50,000 nucleotides of DNA from Trachelipus rathkii (lineage: Eukaryota; Arthropoda; Malacostraca; Isopoda; Trachelipodidae), in assembly GCA_015478945.1 (NCBI GenBank), contig JABUQX010095308.1, forward strand, positions 1-50,000, written 5' to 3'. A program made the position numbers and the translations under genes. Shown here piece by piece: positions 34,180 to 48,911 of this stretch; position 1 is the stretch's first letter, and each line of letters starts with the position of its first letter. Under the pieces are notes generated by a model. It saw only the letters and a list, made by a program, of their open reading frames with translations. It was not told where the DNA came from and searched no databases.

Positions 34180-37100
34180 TTATCCACCTAATTTTCCCAA
34201 GATTGGGAGTATGAGCGCTACTGTCGGAAAAGAAAAGTAGTAGGAGAGTATGACAAATGTCGAAAGAAAGCCCAGCCTTTACCGCCCCCTCTGTACCATC
34301 ATAATTAGTGAGAACCCGTCACAGACAGAAAATCCAACCTAGAGCTTCATGCGACGGACCCTAACTATGGTAAATCGTCAATGTAAGGGTTCATCCTTTG
34401 GCCCAGGTGGGCCAAACAACATACCCCCATGCAAAACCCCGCCATTCTCCTATCATGCACCTTATTCTGCCTCTGCCAAACTTTGCACATTCTCCTTCTC
34501 AGACATTCGTTCACAGACTCAATCCACTTTCTCTTGTCTCCCAGCCGGTCGGTTCCCAACACACATCTCCCACTATACATCCGCTTAACCAACCGACTAT
34601 CATTCATCTTTTCCACATGACCAAACCATCTCAACATACTTTCATTTATTCTCTCATTTACCCCTTCACACCACACAACTCTCTAATTCCATTTCTCATT
34701 TTATCAATTCTTTTCACACCTAGCATGCCCCTAAGATTGTCCATCTGAACACATTGAACTTAGATCTATACTTCTTATTCCAGACCATAGTCTCACTACC
34801 ATACAATAACACAGGTAACAACATACCCTCATGTAAGACCCTAGCGCACTCAAGACTTAGTCCCTTTACATTCACCAACGATTTAATTGCACCAGCAACC
34901 TTCCTGCCATTCACAACTGCATCATCCGTTCCCTTCTCATCCAACACATACCCTAAATACTTATACTCAGACACTTGCTCCAGCTGCTCACCATCTAACA
35001 TAACTTCACACTGAGGACTGTCCTCACTCACAACCATAACCTTACTCTTATCTAAGTTTACTTTCAAACCCCTCCTTTTACACACCCTGACAAATCTCTC
35101 TACCAATCCTCTCAAACTCTCTTCAGATTCGCCACACAGAACCAAATCATCAGCATATAATAGGTAGGGCACCCTCCACTCATCTCCATTCTCCATCATT
35201 CTAACACCATTTCCTGCCATCCCCACCTCGAATTCTTTCATAACCCCATCCATATACAAATTAAATAACCAAGGAGACATAACACAACCCTGTCTCACTC
35301 CGCTATTAATCCTAAACCAATCACTATTGACACCATTTATTCTTACACACGCTTCACTATCGTCATACATACTTTTGATTCCATTCAGAAGCCTACCACC
35401 AACACCATATATCACTAATACCTGCCATAAAAGCTTCCCTATTAACTCTATCATACGCCTGTTGCAAATCCATAAAACCTAAATATAATTTATTCTTCTT
35501 CTCCCTCATTTTCTCAATCATTTGTTTCAATGTAAAGATTTGATCCACACATCCTCTACCACTCCTAAACGCACCTTGTTCTTCACCAATCAGTCCCTCA
35601 GTCACTCGACGCACTCTTTCGACCAAAATACCAGCATATACCTTCCCTACAACACTCAATAAACTTATTCCCCTATAATTTCTACAGTTCCCCTTTTCTC
35701 CCTTACCCTTATATAAGGGTACTATTACCGCTCTCCTCCAATCCCTTGGAACTATACCCTCCATAAACGCTTTATTACACAACTTCCAAATCCAATCAAT
35801 CACTATTCTTGCCTCCTCTCTTGATCATTTCACTAGTAATTTCATCTACATACCTACAGATTTACCATTCTTCAATCTTCTCACTCTACCCATTACCTCC
35901 TCCTTACTAATAACCTCATCCCCAAAATACCTATTCCTTCTTGCACCATCAAACCCACACACATTCACTAACACCTCATCATTATTGTGCAGATTTTCGA
36001 AGTGTTCTTTCCACACTCCCCTCACATCCATTTCATCAGTTACAAAAGCACCATCCCTATTCATTATTCTAAGCAGATTCCCCTTATTCTCATTCTTAAC
36101 CTTTCGCGCTTCCCTTCCAGAAGAGCTTCCTATTCCCTTGTATGTCCTCATTCATCCTCCTCAAACTGTTCATTTACCTCTTGTTTTCTCCTACGTATGC
36201 ACCTTTTAGTATTTCTTTTTTCCTCCTTATATACTTCCAAGCATCTTTCTTTTGAAACTTCATCATTTGCTTTTAATACATTCAACCACGCTTCTTTTTT
36301 ACCTTTAACCGCTTTCATCACCTCTTCATTCCACCATTCGCTGTTAACATTCTTACTTCCTACTTTAGCACATACACACACTTCCTTTGCATTACTAACA
36401 ATTGCTTCCTTCATTTGCCCCCAGATTTGTTCAGTATCAACTCGTTCACATTCAACCGATTTACCTTATTGTCTTGTTCACTTAACTTCTCACTCTTAAT
36501 TTTACCTACTTCCTTTCGTATCACCTTCCTCTCCATCCAAGCCCCCACTAACTTAATTTTACATAGAACAACATAATGATCCGATAATCCCATTCCTAAA
36601 CCCCTCACTGATTTAACATTTGAGACATACATCTCCTCTTCACCAACACAAAATCAATCATACTTTTCACTTCGATACCATCTCTACCTACACCAACTCT
36701 AGTATACTTATGGATACTCTTGTGTTTAAAGAAAGTATTACTTACACACATACCTCTCTCTTCACAGAAATCAATCACCTTCCTACCATTCTCATTTTCT
36801 CCCGCCACCCCAAAACCACCTGTTATACCATCCCTTTTTTGATCACCTATCCAACCATTTAGGTCCCCCAACACTACCAATCTGAAGCTTCTACTCACCC
36901 CCTCCAAATATCATTCAGATTATCCAAAAATCGTACCCTTCTAACGTTTCAGATGACCATACATGTCGCAACCACACAAATTTGGACCTTTTCAAACTTA
37001 AATTTAACCATTAGAATTTAGGACTCACACACACAAAAAGTCTACCATAGCTTTGAACACAGGTCACTCATCAAAATTGCAAATCTTCTCTCCCTCTCTC

Positions 37101-37275
37101 ATTCATTTCACACCAGCACACACATTTCACACCACACCACTCATTTTCACCGTTTCTTTCATCTTTGTTTCAGTCATAGCGAGCAAATCAAATTTGCCCT
37201 TTCTAAATACATCCATCACCTCTCCTCAACATTTATTCTCTGACATTCCATAAAAATTCCATACGATTCATACAT
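34180..37275 (-). mobile_element. LINE-D: near full-length RTE-type retrotransposon
   Basis: A 3.1-kb minus-strand element with endonuclease then RT in one reading direction, no RNase H, a short 3' region and a microsatellite tail, which are the features and size of the RTE clade. It is by far the best-preserved LINE in the window. Upstream is the 5' module at 37276-37600. It lies between the candidate trihelix exons, in the same orientation as that gene. Confidence 0.85.
34365..37255 (-). pseudogene. RTE LINE-D endonuclease/reverse transcriptase, several frame breaks
   Basis: Minus strand. The endonuclease begins near 37255, with DLLAMTETKMK near 37170. GDLNGWIG is at 36845-36868, MIDFVLVKRR near 36640 and SDHYVVL near 36580. 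RT: VPLYKGKG and NYRGISLL near 35680-35740, FMDLQQAYDRVNRE near 35430-35480, and SGVRQGCVMSPWLFNLYMDG at about 35245-35304. The catalytic YADD is at 35146-35157, followed by LVLCGES and NLDKSKVMVV. The C-terminal domain has the RTE-typical LRWFGHVEKM at about 34605-34634. In the family this enzyme nicks chromosomal DNA and primes cDNA synthesis at the nick. Breaks lie near 36620, 36410, 36150, 35820, 35420 and 34700. All catalytic motifs remain, so the copy is recent. Confidence 0.85.
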
Positions 37276-37603
37276 TTTCGCCGAAAGATAGAAGGCTGTT
37301 TACGGCGATCACGACCATCTCCGAGGCGTGCATTAGTACCCTAGCAAGAGATAGTGGGCAGCCAACCCATAACTAATACAGTCCCTTAGTCGACTTCTAC
37401 ACACGCAGGACATACGATGTGGGCAATTCTTTCTCTCCACACACAGGGATATGAGTAGTAGGGATGTCTGTAAGGTGTTATCTAAAAGAGGGGTGTGTAC
37501 TTTAATCATGTGCATATGATATGTGGATAAATGGTGGTTAGTAATATGTTGCCTGGAGGATGAGTGTGTAAAGAATATGAACGCAAAAGAGAAAAGTGCA
37601 CCA
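37276..37603 (-). repeat. shared LINE 5' module, copy 2 (upstream of RTE LINE-D)
   Basis: Matches 14735-14962 in reverse complement and lies directly 5' of the RTE endonuclease. Read on the minus strand, it runs from TTTGCGTTCATATTC through GAATTGCCCACATCG to about 37370. The part at 37276-37370 (CTCTTGCTAGGGTACT, CGCCGTAAACAGCC) is not in copy 1. Its upstream end is at the (TA)n at 37604. Confidence 0.65.
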
Positions 37604-37634
37604 TATATATATATATATATATATATAAAGAAGA

Positions 37635-37695
<61 letters not shown>
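37604..37695. repeat. (TA)n split by a 10-nt RTE 3' terminus remnant
   Basis: Two clean TA runs are separated by AAAGAAGAAG at about 37627-37636. That decamer is the same sequence that ends RTE LINE-D just before its own (TA)n tail. Confidence 0.85.
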
Positions 37696-38618
<923 letters not shown>

Positions 38619-38697
38619 AAATAAATTGAAATATTAATGCTGATATAAAAAAAAATATTTGCAAAAAAAAAAAAAATAATAAAAATAACAATACTAC

Positions 38698-38698
38698 C

Positions 38699-38790
<92 letters not shown>
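38698..38790. repeat. (AAT)n microsatellite
   Basis: A pure AAT run. On the minus strand it cuts into the piggyBac-like fragment just after NNTYYFF. Confidence 0.95.
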
Positions 38791-38791
<1 letters not shown>

Positions 38792-39020
38792 TATTATTAA
38801 GTATGTAAAAAAATAATAAGTATTATTCCTTTTAGAAGCACAGTGCACGCAGGTGGTTCGTTTTTGACAACCAATTGTGGAAAATGAGGTCCGGTAATCC
38901 TTTAGATGTCTCTTGAGAGGCTGGATGCATGGCCCATTTCCGATAGGCCAACTTCACTCTGAGGGTAACCAATATAGCCTTCTGGTGGATGTAGGTAGTA
39001 ATGAAAGCTGATTCCAACAA
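38791..39020 (-). pseudogene. possible piggyBac-type transposase C-terminal fragment
   Basis: On the minus strand one frame gives [11 protein letters not shown]. The overlapping next frame gives [16 protein letters not shown]. Together these resemble the C-terminal cysteine-rich finger of piggyBac-like proteins (HFP..., then C-V-C...K...YYC). A further upstream stretch (ESAFITTYIHQK) could match the preceding helix. The (AAT)n at 38698-38790 truncates it before the remaining cysteines. No catalytic DDD domain was found nearby, so the call depends on a short motif and one frameshift. Confidence 0.4.
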
Positions 39021-39640
39021 TACTTATAATCGAGACAAGGATGACAAATTTCATAGATTGAGTAAGTACTGAGAATTTGTTAAGAAGGTACTTGAAACCC
39101 CAATTTCCACATAAATGGGCACAATAAACTTGGAATGAAGAACAACCAGTGCTTGATAATTGTAAAAATATACCAAATATTTCAGAGGTTGAAAGACAAA
39201 CGTGCGGGCGTTACTTCAATAAGCATCGTAGTATAATAACAAATCACACGTTGCTAACATGATGTGGCAAAGTTTGTGTTTCACAGTGAAATTTTCTTAC
39301 CTTCGCTCATGACTATATAACCCCCTTCCAGAGGAGGGGTCCAGGTGTGTTACTCAAGATAGCGTTGCGGCCACCATCTCTAAATAACAGAGTAGCGCCC
39401 AACAGAAGAAACTTGATTTGATGGTTGATAGGTGTTCATGGTCACTCCGGTGGTCACCAATTTGAAGGGGCTAGGTTCAGGTCTTGAATAACCATCTTCA
39501 ATAGAAGAATATTAGATGTTGAAGGGAGTGAGCGTTTTCACGATAAAGTGGCGTTTCTTCCCGGAAGCTGCTTAGGATTCTTCAGTGGTGCTGGCAGCCT
39601 CCTGCACCAGACGCCATAATATATATATATATATCGCTAT
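39021..39640. other. unrecognised single-copy-like stretch
   Basis: Normal-complexity sequence with no recognised protein on either strand. It could belong to the same DNA transposon as the neighbouring piggyBac-like fragment or be unique. Confidence 0.45.
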
Positions 39641-39698
39641 TCCAAATGACTTTTTCTTTAAATCATAACTACATTGATTTCATTTTATCAATCCTCGC

Positions 39699-39778
39699 GA
39701 TGATGATGATGATGATGATGATGACAAATATGATTGATGAAGACGATGATAATGAGGATGATGATAGGGATGATAATG

Positions 39779-39830
<52 letters not shown>

Positions 39831-39855
39831 CAATAATAATAATAATAATAATAAC

Positions 39856-39907
<52 letters not shown>
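39699..39907. repeat. (GAT)n then (AAT)n compound microsatellite
   Basis: GATGATGAT at 39699-39724, a mixed GAT/AAT stretch to 39780, then AAT with a few AAC units to 39907. Poly-Asn and poly-Leu frames here are artefacts. Confidence 0.93.
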
Positions 39908-39912
<5 letters not shown>

Positions 39913-39913
39913 A

Positions 39914-40845
39914 TAGCTTTCATGGCTATTTAATTTGTATATGGATGGGGTTATAAAAGAATTAGAGGTAGGGGTGGTAGGGAAAGTGCTAGATTGATGG
40001 GAGAATGGAAGAGAATGTAGGGTGCCCTGCTTATTGTAAGCGGATAATATGTTTTTGTGTTGGGAATCAAAAGAAAGTTTGAGAGGATTGGTAGAGAGAT
40101 TTGGCAGGGTGTGTAAAAGGAGGGGGTTTGAAAGTAAATGAAGATGGTGATAGGTGAGGAGAGTCTGAGGTGTGAAGTTATGTTGGGTGGTGAGCAATTG
40201 GAGCAAGTATCTGAAATTAAATATTTAGGATAAACATTGGATGAGAAGGGAACGGATAATGCAAAGTGTAGTAAGGAAAGTTGTGAACGATAGAAAGGTG
40301 GCAAGTGCAATCAAATCCTTGGTGAATGTAAAGGGACTAAGTCTTGAATGTGTTAGGATTCTGAAAAAGGATATGTTGTTACAGGTGCTAAAAGAGATTG
40401 ATCTAAGGTGTACCCTCCTATAAAATGAATGTTCTTAGGAGAGTGATAGATGTGAGAATTGATAAAATGAGGAATGAATAAGTTAGGGAGTTGGTTAAGC
40501 AGATGTATAGTGGTATGTTGGAAATCGACCACGTGGGAAACAACAAAAAGTGGATATAGTCAGCAAAAGCTTGTCGGAATGAAAAGAATGAGTGTGGCAG
40601 AGGCAAAAAGAAAGGTGTATAATAGGAGTGAATGGTGGGGTTTGTGAGGGGGCATAGTTGTAGGAGTGGCCCAGGGAATTAACCATACATTAACGAGGGT
40701 GGATTTTTGGCTCTGATGGGCTCACACTTAAGGGCATGAGGGAAGGTGTGTATGGGGGGAGGGGTCATGCTTTTCGACTAAACTTTTATTTTCGTGCAAG
40801 TTATGTACCTTACTTCCATCGATGGGAAATGAACAGAGGAGAAAG
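39914..40845 (+). mobile_element. 5'-truncated RTE LINE copy
   Basis: Plus strand. It starts within RT at WLFNLYMDGVIKELEVG (about 39922-39972), matching LINE-D at 35240-35290. It continues through SKESLRGLVERF, the KVASAIKSLV block (about 40300) and the 3' region, with several frame breaks. In place of YADD the sequence reads ADN with a stop before it, so it is inactive. It ends GGAGAAAG directly before (AAT)n, so this copy has an AAT tail where others have TA. Confidence 0.83.

Positions 40846-40928
<83 letters not shown>
40846..40928. repeat. (AAT)n tail of the 39.9-kb RTE copy
   Basis: A pure AAT run between the RTE 3' end and the hAT-like terminus at 40929. Confidence 0.95.
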
Positions 40929-41025
40929 TAGTGTTGCACAGATACCAAAATTTTAGTCTGATACCAATACAAGTACTCTTAACTTTTTCAATACCAATAT
41001 TAAACCGAATTTGATACTCCCGATG
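40929..41025 (+). mobile_element. hAT-like terminal fragment, copy 1
   Basis: It begins TTAGTGTTGCACAGATACC and continues with repeated GATACC/GATACT words. The opening resembles the terminal inverted repeats of hAT elements (CAGTGnTGCACnGATA). The same sequence family occurs in reverse at 47110-47250. Both copies have (AAT)n outside the terminus and (TA)n at the inner side. No transposase is present. Confidence 0.5.
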
Positions 41026-41030
41026 CTTAT

Positions 41031-41280
<250 letters not shown>

Positions 41281-41289
41281 AGTTGTCTT

Positions 41290-43512
<2,223 letters not shown>

Positions 43513-43523
43513 TTTTCATATTA

Positions 43524-45343
43524 TTGTTATATCAAATATTGTTAACAGCCTCCTCCTCTCTGGAAAAAGAAAACACCAAATCAGAATACGAAATACACCC
43601 AGGATTCATTTTGAAACAGGCAGGGAAGACCAGATTCATAACTAGTTATTTAGAAATAAACACCAATCTAAAATGTTCACTGGAATTACACGACAAAATT
43701 AAGGAAATCGTGAGTCATAATAGTTATTTAACAACAACCTACATTCCATTTCTGCAAAATAGGTTTAAAAATAGATTTCACACAAATGTAACCCCCTTTT
43801 CACCAGAATTAAAATACATAAATTCACTACTACTAGAAAGCCAAAAACAGTTTATAGTCCTTTCCCCAAGACCCCTGGATATTATCCACATTTAAAAGTT
43901 CAAAATCAAATTAACCAAACTAGACCCAAGAGAGGACTCATGAATGTCGGTGGCACTGCTTTACAATATTTATTCAGTACAGCCACCATGTCTGACATAC
44001 AAAAGCTTAACACCAGAATAAACCTCTTACAAGATACTAGAACTAAATTTTACAAATTAAAACAACAAGTACACAATAACACCAATACATTAGCAGACAT
44101 TACAGAAAATCTAATAGTTTTAACAAAGTATCTAAATTCTTCCATCTCATTCATAGAACTACATCAAGAAATCTCAAAATTAAGCATATACTTAAATTTA
44201 GAAAAGGTAATCTCTGACAACATACACAACCTTATTATGACTGTACAGAACATCTGGATGACAGCTAAACAACACAATACCCCCTTAAATTTATATTCTT
44301 ACGATACCATGCTTGAACTCATCCGTAATAGTAGTCATATATTGCAACACCCAGCCTATAATACCACTTACACACGAAACTTTCTACCAATTTTTATCTT
44401 TTTCTTGGTCATTCATTCTAGAAAATAACCCTTACCTTCTCTCTACAATCATTCCTTTTTCCGAAGAAACTCCTTACGAAACTTACAATATAATTCCTTT
44501 CCCCACTCCTTTCGATGAAACTTATTCCAGAATTATATTACACAACTCATACCCTTACTATCTCCTCAACCATAAAACGCTAAAATATACCTACAGTAAA
44601 AGCATGTCAGAGGACATTTGCAAACACTCTGATTCTAATTAAGTGTTTCCCTTCAAACCCTATCCAATCCATAAATTACCAGAACTGCATATTATCAGCG
44701 ATACTTGGCAACACCACCACCACTCATTGCAATTATAACCCATATCTTTATAAATTACCATATAATCTTAAAGTGGGAAATCAAACTCTACTTTCTTTTC
44801 CTTCCCCCATAGTAGCATCCATTTCTTGCCTTAGGAAACAACCAAAAACTTAGCACTAGTGCATTTTATCTCCCACAGTGTTGTACGATGGGATCAGAAA
44901 AATATTCATTCAAATACCCTCACCATTCATCTTTGCAGACTAGTTGGATTTCAAAGGAGATATATCTTACTGTGCATCTAGATATAACCCATAATTTCCT
45001 TCCTAATGTAACTTCCTTAACTTCCAAGTTAATATTGAAACCCTTACATCCATATTGGAACACCTCTTTAGACACCATCAATCAAACGCTACAAACACAG
45101 GAAGTAATCAATATACACTCCTTTTCCCTGTCCAGGTTTTCTATTGTTGTAGCAATTTTGGGCATCTTAGCAATCACCTATGTTTATATTAATTAAACTC
45201 CGTCCAAACCAGGTAATTCCTGCAGCCCCTAATGTTCAATATAATGGGCTTCAAAGAGCACCAATATCGGAACCGAAACAAACTTCTACCAATTACCCAG
45301 TACTAGAACCTATCTATGCCAACCCACCTGCAACAAATGCATA
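43524..45343 (+). pseudogene. errantivirus-type (Metaviridae) envelope fusion gene, frame-broken
   Basis: This is an endogenous retroelement env of the errantivirus / baculovirus-F type. The first open piece is at 43524-43895. After a frame change, a furin-type RPKR site at about 43928-43939 is followed by GLMNVGG, the position and style of the fusion-peptide start in F-like proteins. A long helical segment follows in the piece at 43940-44428. The next pieces are 44313-44642 and 44888-45196, the latter ending in one hydrophobic membrane span (about 45133-45192). A tail in another frame contains EPIYANPP and stops near 45343. There are at least four frame breaks, near 43893, 44420, 44640-44888 and 45195, so no functional protein is predicted as assembled. 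In the family this protein fuses membranes. No gag, pol or 5' LTR is visible upstream because the (TA)n block replaces them. Confidence 0.75.
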
Positions 45344-46020
45344 GGTAAATAGCCCGGTCTTCCTTTTAATTTCTTTTCCTCTTGGCAGGGGAACTCTTTA
45401 ACAGGATCTGTTAAAATTTTTAAATAAGAATGCAAGATGGAGATTTATTTTCCTTTCTTATCATATTTCAAATTTCCTTCCCCGACTCCCAAATTCGAAT
45501 TTCATCATTTTAGTTCCTTTGTTTATTTTTTTTTTTTTTTTTTTGCATTGGGCTATTTGGAGTCAATAGAGTGATCCTTTCCCCCCCGAAGATTTGCCTA
45601 TTCACACTTTCGTTATTTCACTATCTCTTGTTGTCTATATTCATTTTGTATCCTGAATTTTTCTCTAAACCTTCCTTTTATATATCCCCGCTCTATGAAC
45701 CTTTAAAATTTTAGTTTAAACCCTGAAAATGTAATAAAGAAATATTACATTTCCCGATAAAACAAACCCCCCTTCTCCCCCGGTTCTCCTCTCCAATTCG
45801 ACCGGCGAAGCATCTCTGCTTCCAAAACCACTCTTTCTTAAATGATGATACTAAGTACATGTGAAACTCCTATAGTGATCTCGTTATTTCCACTGTTAAT
45901 TATTACTAATTTTTTTTTTCTTTAAGTTTTAATAGATTTATTTAGTTGATTTCTGATAATTCTTAACAATAAATAAAGTTTCCTCAGGTTTTTGGCATTC
46001 GATACTCGGCCCTAAGGCAG
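45344..46020 (+). other. candidate 3' LTR region downstream of env
   Basis: The sequence follows the env stop. A purine-rich GGCAGGGGAACT (about 45385-45396) could be the polypurine tract. AATAAA occurs near 45734 and 45971, shortly before TTCGATACTCGGCCCTAAGG. This is the expected position of a 3' LTR, but no second LTR exists in the window for comparison, so its borders are not set. Confidence 0.35.
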
Positions 46021-46949
46021 GCATATATATATTTTTTTGAGACCCACACAATACTTGGCTCTAACCTAGCTAGGCCTATAACACAAGAATAAAATTACCA
46101 TAGATAAATAATTTTATTAAAGTGAACGTATTAGGATTTTTTTTTATCGTGAAAAGATATTTGTTAACTATCTAGGAAAATTGAAAGGGTAAATTTTACA
46201 GGAAAGAAAAGTAGCCCAGATTGGAGTTTAAAGAGTACTTAAAATTTTTCTGGATAGACTTGTGTTTATTTTATTAGATTTTTTTTTGTGACTCTGGGAT
46301 CAGATAAGAAATGCGAGACTACATTAATGTTACAATAAATAAGTTGAATTTTGTTGGTGTAAAAATTTTGATTTTTAGATTTTTTGTTATTGCTTTTATT
46401 TTTATGCTCAAAATAGACATTTTATAATGTGCTGATTTGTGAGCGAAAATGTTCTTGTCGCCTCAGTTACATAGCAAAAAAAATTTTTGAGGCCATTAGA
46501 TAGCTTTTTTTTTTTTTTAGGAAAAGCAGGGGAGCCATAATTTAAAACTTTATTAGTAAATAAGATGAAAAGAGTAACCTGGAGAAACTCGTAAATGGTT
46601 GGAAAACTCTTTTCTGATCCTAGAGAGTAACTTCATTTAATTTTCTTGTGAATTTTTTATGCTTTAGATTTTTTATATATTTTGAGTTCCAGCATGCCTT
46701 AATTTCATTTTTTTTTTGTACAATAGCTATATGAATATTTTCTGAAAGAGATTTATTTGTATAATTTTTCTTGTGAAACCATTTATCTTTCAAGTTTGTA
46801 ATTCCATTTTTATGTTTTTTTAGGCACTTAACGTAGGGATATTATATAACCTCAAAATATATAAATTTTAACCATAGCAGATCTGCGTTTATTTTGACCC
46901 AAACAAGACCTAAACATTCTTCCTCATTTTAACTGCAAAAGGAATTTTT

Positions 46950-46950
<1 letters not shown>
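46021..46950. other. AT-rich spacer with poly-T runs
   Basis: Many T runs of 8-13 bases and no recognised gene or transposon on either strand. Confidence 0.5.
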
Positions 46951-46951
<1 letters not shown>

Positions 46952-47030
<79 letters not shown>

Positions 47031-47053
47031 TATATATATATCTTTCCATATAT

Positions 47054-47109
<56 letters not shown>
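46952..47109. repeat. (TA)n block
   Basis: Clean TA with one island (ATCTTTCCATATATGG near 47040). It directly precedes the inverted hAT-like fragment. Confidence 0.95.
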
Positions 47110-47110
<1 letters not shown>

Positions 47111-47250
47111 ATTTTAGACTTAAATGTGTGGTATCAGTAAAAGGTATCAGCAAAATTTTACTGATACTGATACTACTACTACTCACAAAATTGTTGATAC
47201 CAATGCTTCAAAAATTGACTGAAACCGATACCATGATATCTGTGCATCAC
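47110..47250 (-). mobile_element. hAT-like terminal fragment, copy 2 (inverted)
   Basis: Reads outward as ATCTGTGCATCACTAA at 47238-47253, the reverse complement of the start of the 40929 copy (TTAGTGTTGCACAGAT, one mismatch). It contains several GATACC/GATACT words. Like copy 1 it is bounded by (TA)n inside and (AAT)n outside. No transposase is present. Confidence 0.5.

Positions 47251-47309
<59 letters not shown>
47250..47309. repeat. (AAT)n microsatellite
   Basis: A pure AAT run. On the minus strand it begins within 5 bases of the GTAAGT donor of the exon at 47315-47471. Confidence 0.95.
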
Positions 47310-47313
<4 letters not shown>

Positions 47314-47314
47314 C

Positions 47315-47471
47315 TTCACAATAAGGTTTAAGTTTTTGGTAAATTTCCCTAAAAACTTTTTTTCTTCTTCACACGAGTAGTTCGTAAACTTGGCAAAATC
47401 CATTTTAACAAATTCAAGTAACTTTCCTACCAAAGTTTGTGTCCAAAAGAAACGTTCACCAACAGGAACAT
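47315..47471 (-). CDS. candidate upstream exon of the trihelix gene (helices 1-2)
   Basis: Minus strand, 157 bp, from an acceptor CTATATCAG (AG at 47473-47472) to a consensus donor GTGAA|GTAAGT (GT at 47314-47313). It reads [20 protein letters not shown], then [22 protein letters not shown] and TKNLNLIV. An aromatic W-T start, a leucine-rich helix and a Lys-rich second helix match the first two helices of Myb/SANT-like trihelix domains, and the exon at 33629-33983 carries the third. Joined directly, the exon phases differ by one base (2 against 0), so either one base is wrong at the microsatellite-altered acceptor or an exon is missing. The distance is 13.3 kb. It could instead belong to a different gene. 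Confidence 0.55.
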
Positions 47472-47478
47472 CTGATAT

Positions 47479-47812
<334 letters not shown>

Positions 47813-47884
47813 TTATTTATTTTTACACATAACACCATGTCCTGCATGGCTGCAAGGTGGTGTTGGTGGTGATAATTATTTACA

Positions 47885-48066
47885 ACTATCACCACCATTC
47901 ACGAAAAGATCAATATGGTAGGAGGGGGTTTTCAGCCCCTCGCCACCAGAGGAAGAGAAATTTTGAACATTTTCTTCGTATGATTCGACCGTTTCAAACA
48001 AAGCAGCTTCACCTGCCACAAATTAATATTTTAAATTTTTTCTTTTTAATTATACTTTATATTTAA
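47885..48066 (+). pseudogene. possible PIF/Harbinger nuclease N-terminal fragment
   Basis: The plus-strand frame reads [18 protein letters not shown] then NFEHFLRMIRPFQTKQL. The second part resembles the F..(F/Y)LRM...F..LL region found near the N-terminus of Harbinger-type nucleases, and the first part their RR-WV-P---R-R block in a degraded form. The similarity is short and was judged by eye. If correct, a Harbinger nuclease remnant lies 400 bp from, and divergent to, a trihelix/Myb-like exon, which is the two-gene content of Harbinger transposons. Confidence 0.3.
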
Positions 48067-48407
48067 TTTTCCAAAACTGCCAAAAGAAATAAAGTTGAAA
48101 ATTTTGTAGCTCCTCCATCCCAGATTTTAAATTAAATTAATTTAAATGTATAAAATTTTGCAATGTGAAAATTCCGAAATGTAAAAATATATTTTCCCTT
48201 TTAAGTAGTTAGAGATACTTGAAATCATAAACATCCTCTCTCCTGAAAAAAGGTCAGAATACTTTTTGAGTCAACTCTTCAGATTTTGTTCTTCTTTCCA
48301 GTATGTCATTTCAGACTTTCCTTCTTCTTTAAAAAATCTCTTCCCTGACCCTTCTCTTTCTCGCATCCCCTGGTTTTCCCCTCCCCTCCACACCCAAGAC
48401 GGGTCGA

Positions 48408-48410
<3 letters not shown>
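48067..48410. other. unrecognised spacer
   Basis: A/T-rich to pyrimidine-rich sequence. A plus-strand TTCTTCTTTCCAG near 48290 resembles a splice acceptor, but the following frame runs into (TA)n and no protein was recognised. Confidence 0.4.
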
Positions 48411-48502
<92 letters not shown>

Positions 48503-48548
48503 ATATATTATCATTATTATTATTATTATTATTATGTATGTATATATA

Positions 48549-48615
<67 letters not shown>

Positions 48616-48650
48616 AACATACATATATTATATATATATATATATATAGA
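48411..48650. repeat. compound (TA)n / (TTA)n microsatellite
   Basis: TA run at 48411-48510, TTA/ATT runs at 48510-48535 and 48550-48612, then a short TA run. Confidence 0.95.
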
Positions 48651-48792
48651 TATATTATTATAAATATTGTTCTTGTTGAAAGAAAGAAAGAGGTAATATT
48701 AGAATTCTCATTCCGTACATATATACATATGTTGTTGTTGTTGGTTAAGGCATACATACATATATATACAAATATGTTGATATATATATAGC

Positions 48793-48909
<117 letters not shown>

Positions 48910-48911
48910 GT

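Noticed and set aside
34398..34748. Plus-strand frames rich in His, Ser, Thr and Pro across 34.3-37.3 kb
   Set aside because: They are antisense shadows of the RTE LINE on the minus strand, whose motifs (YADD, SDHY, FGHV) are clear.
39646..39923. Poly-Asn, poly-Leu and poly-Ile frames
   Set aside because: They are translations of (AAT)n and (GAT)n microsatellites.
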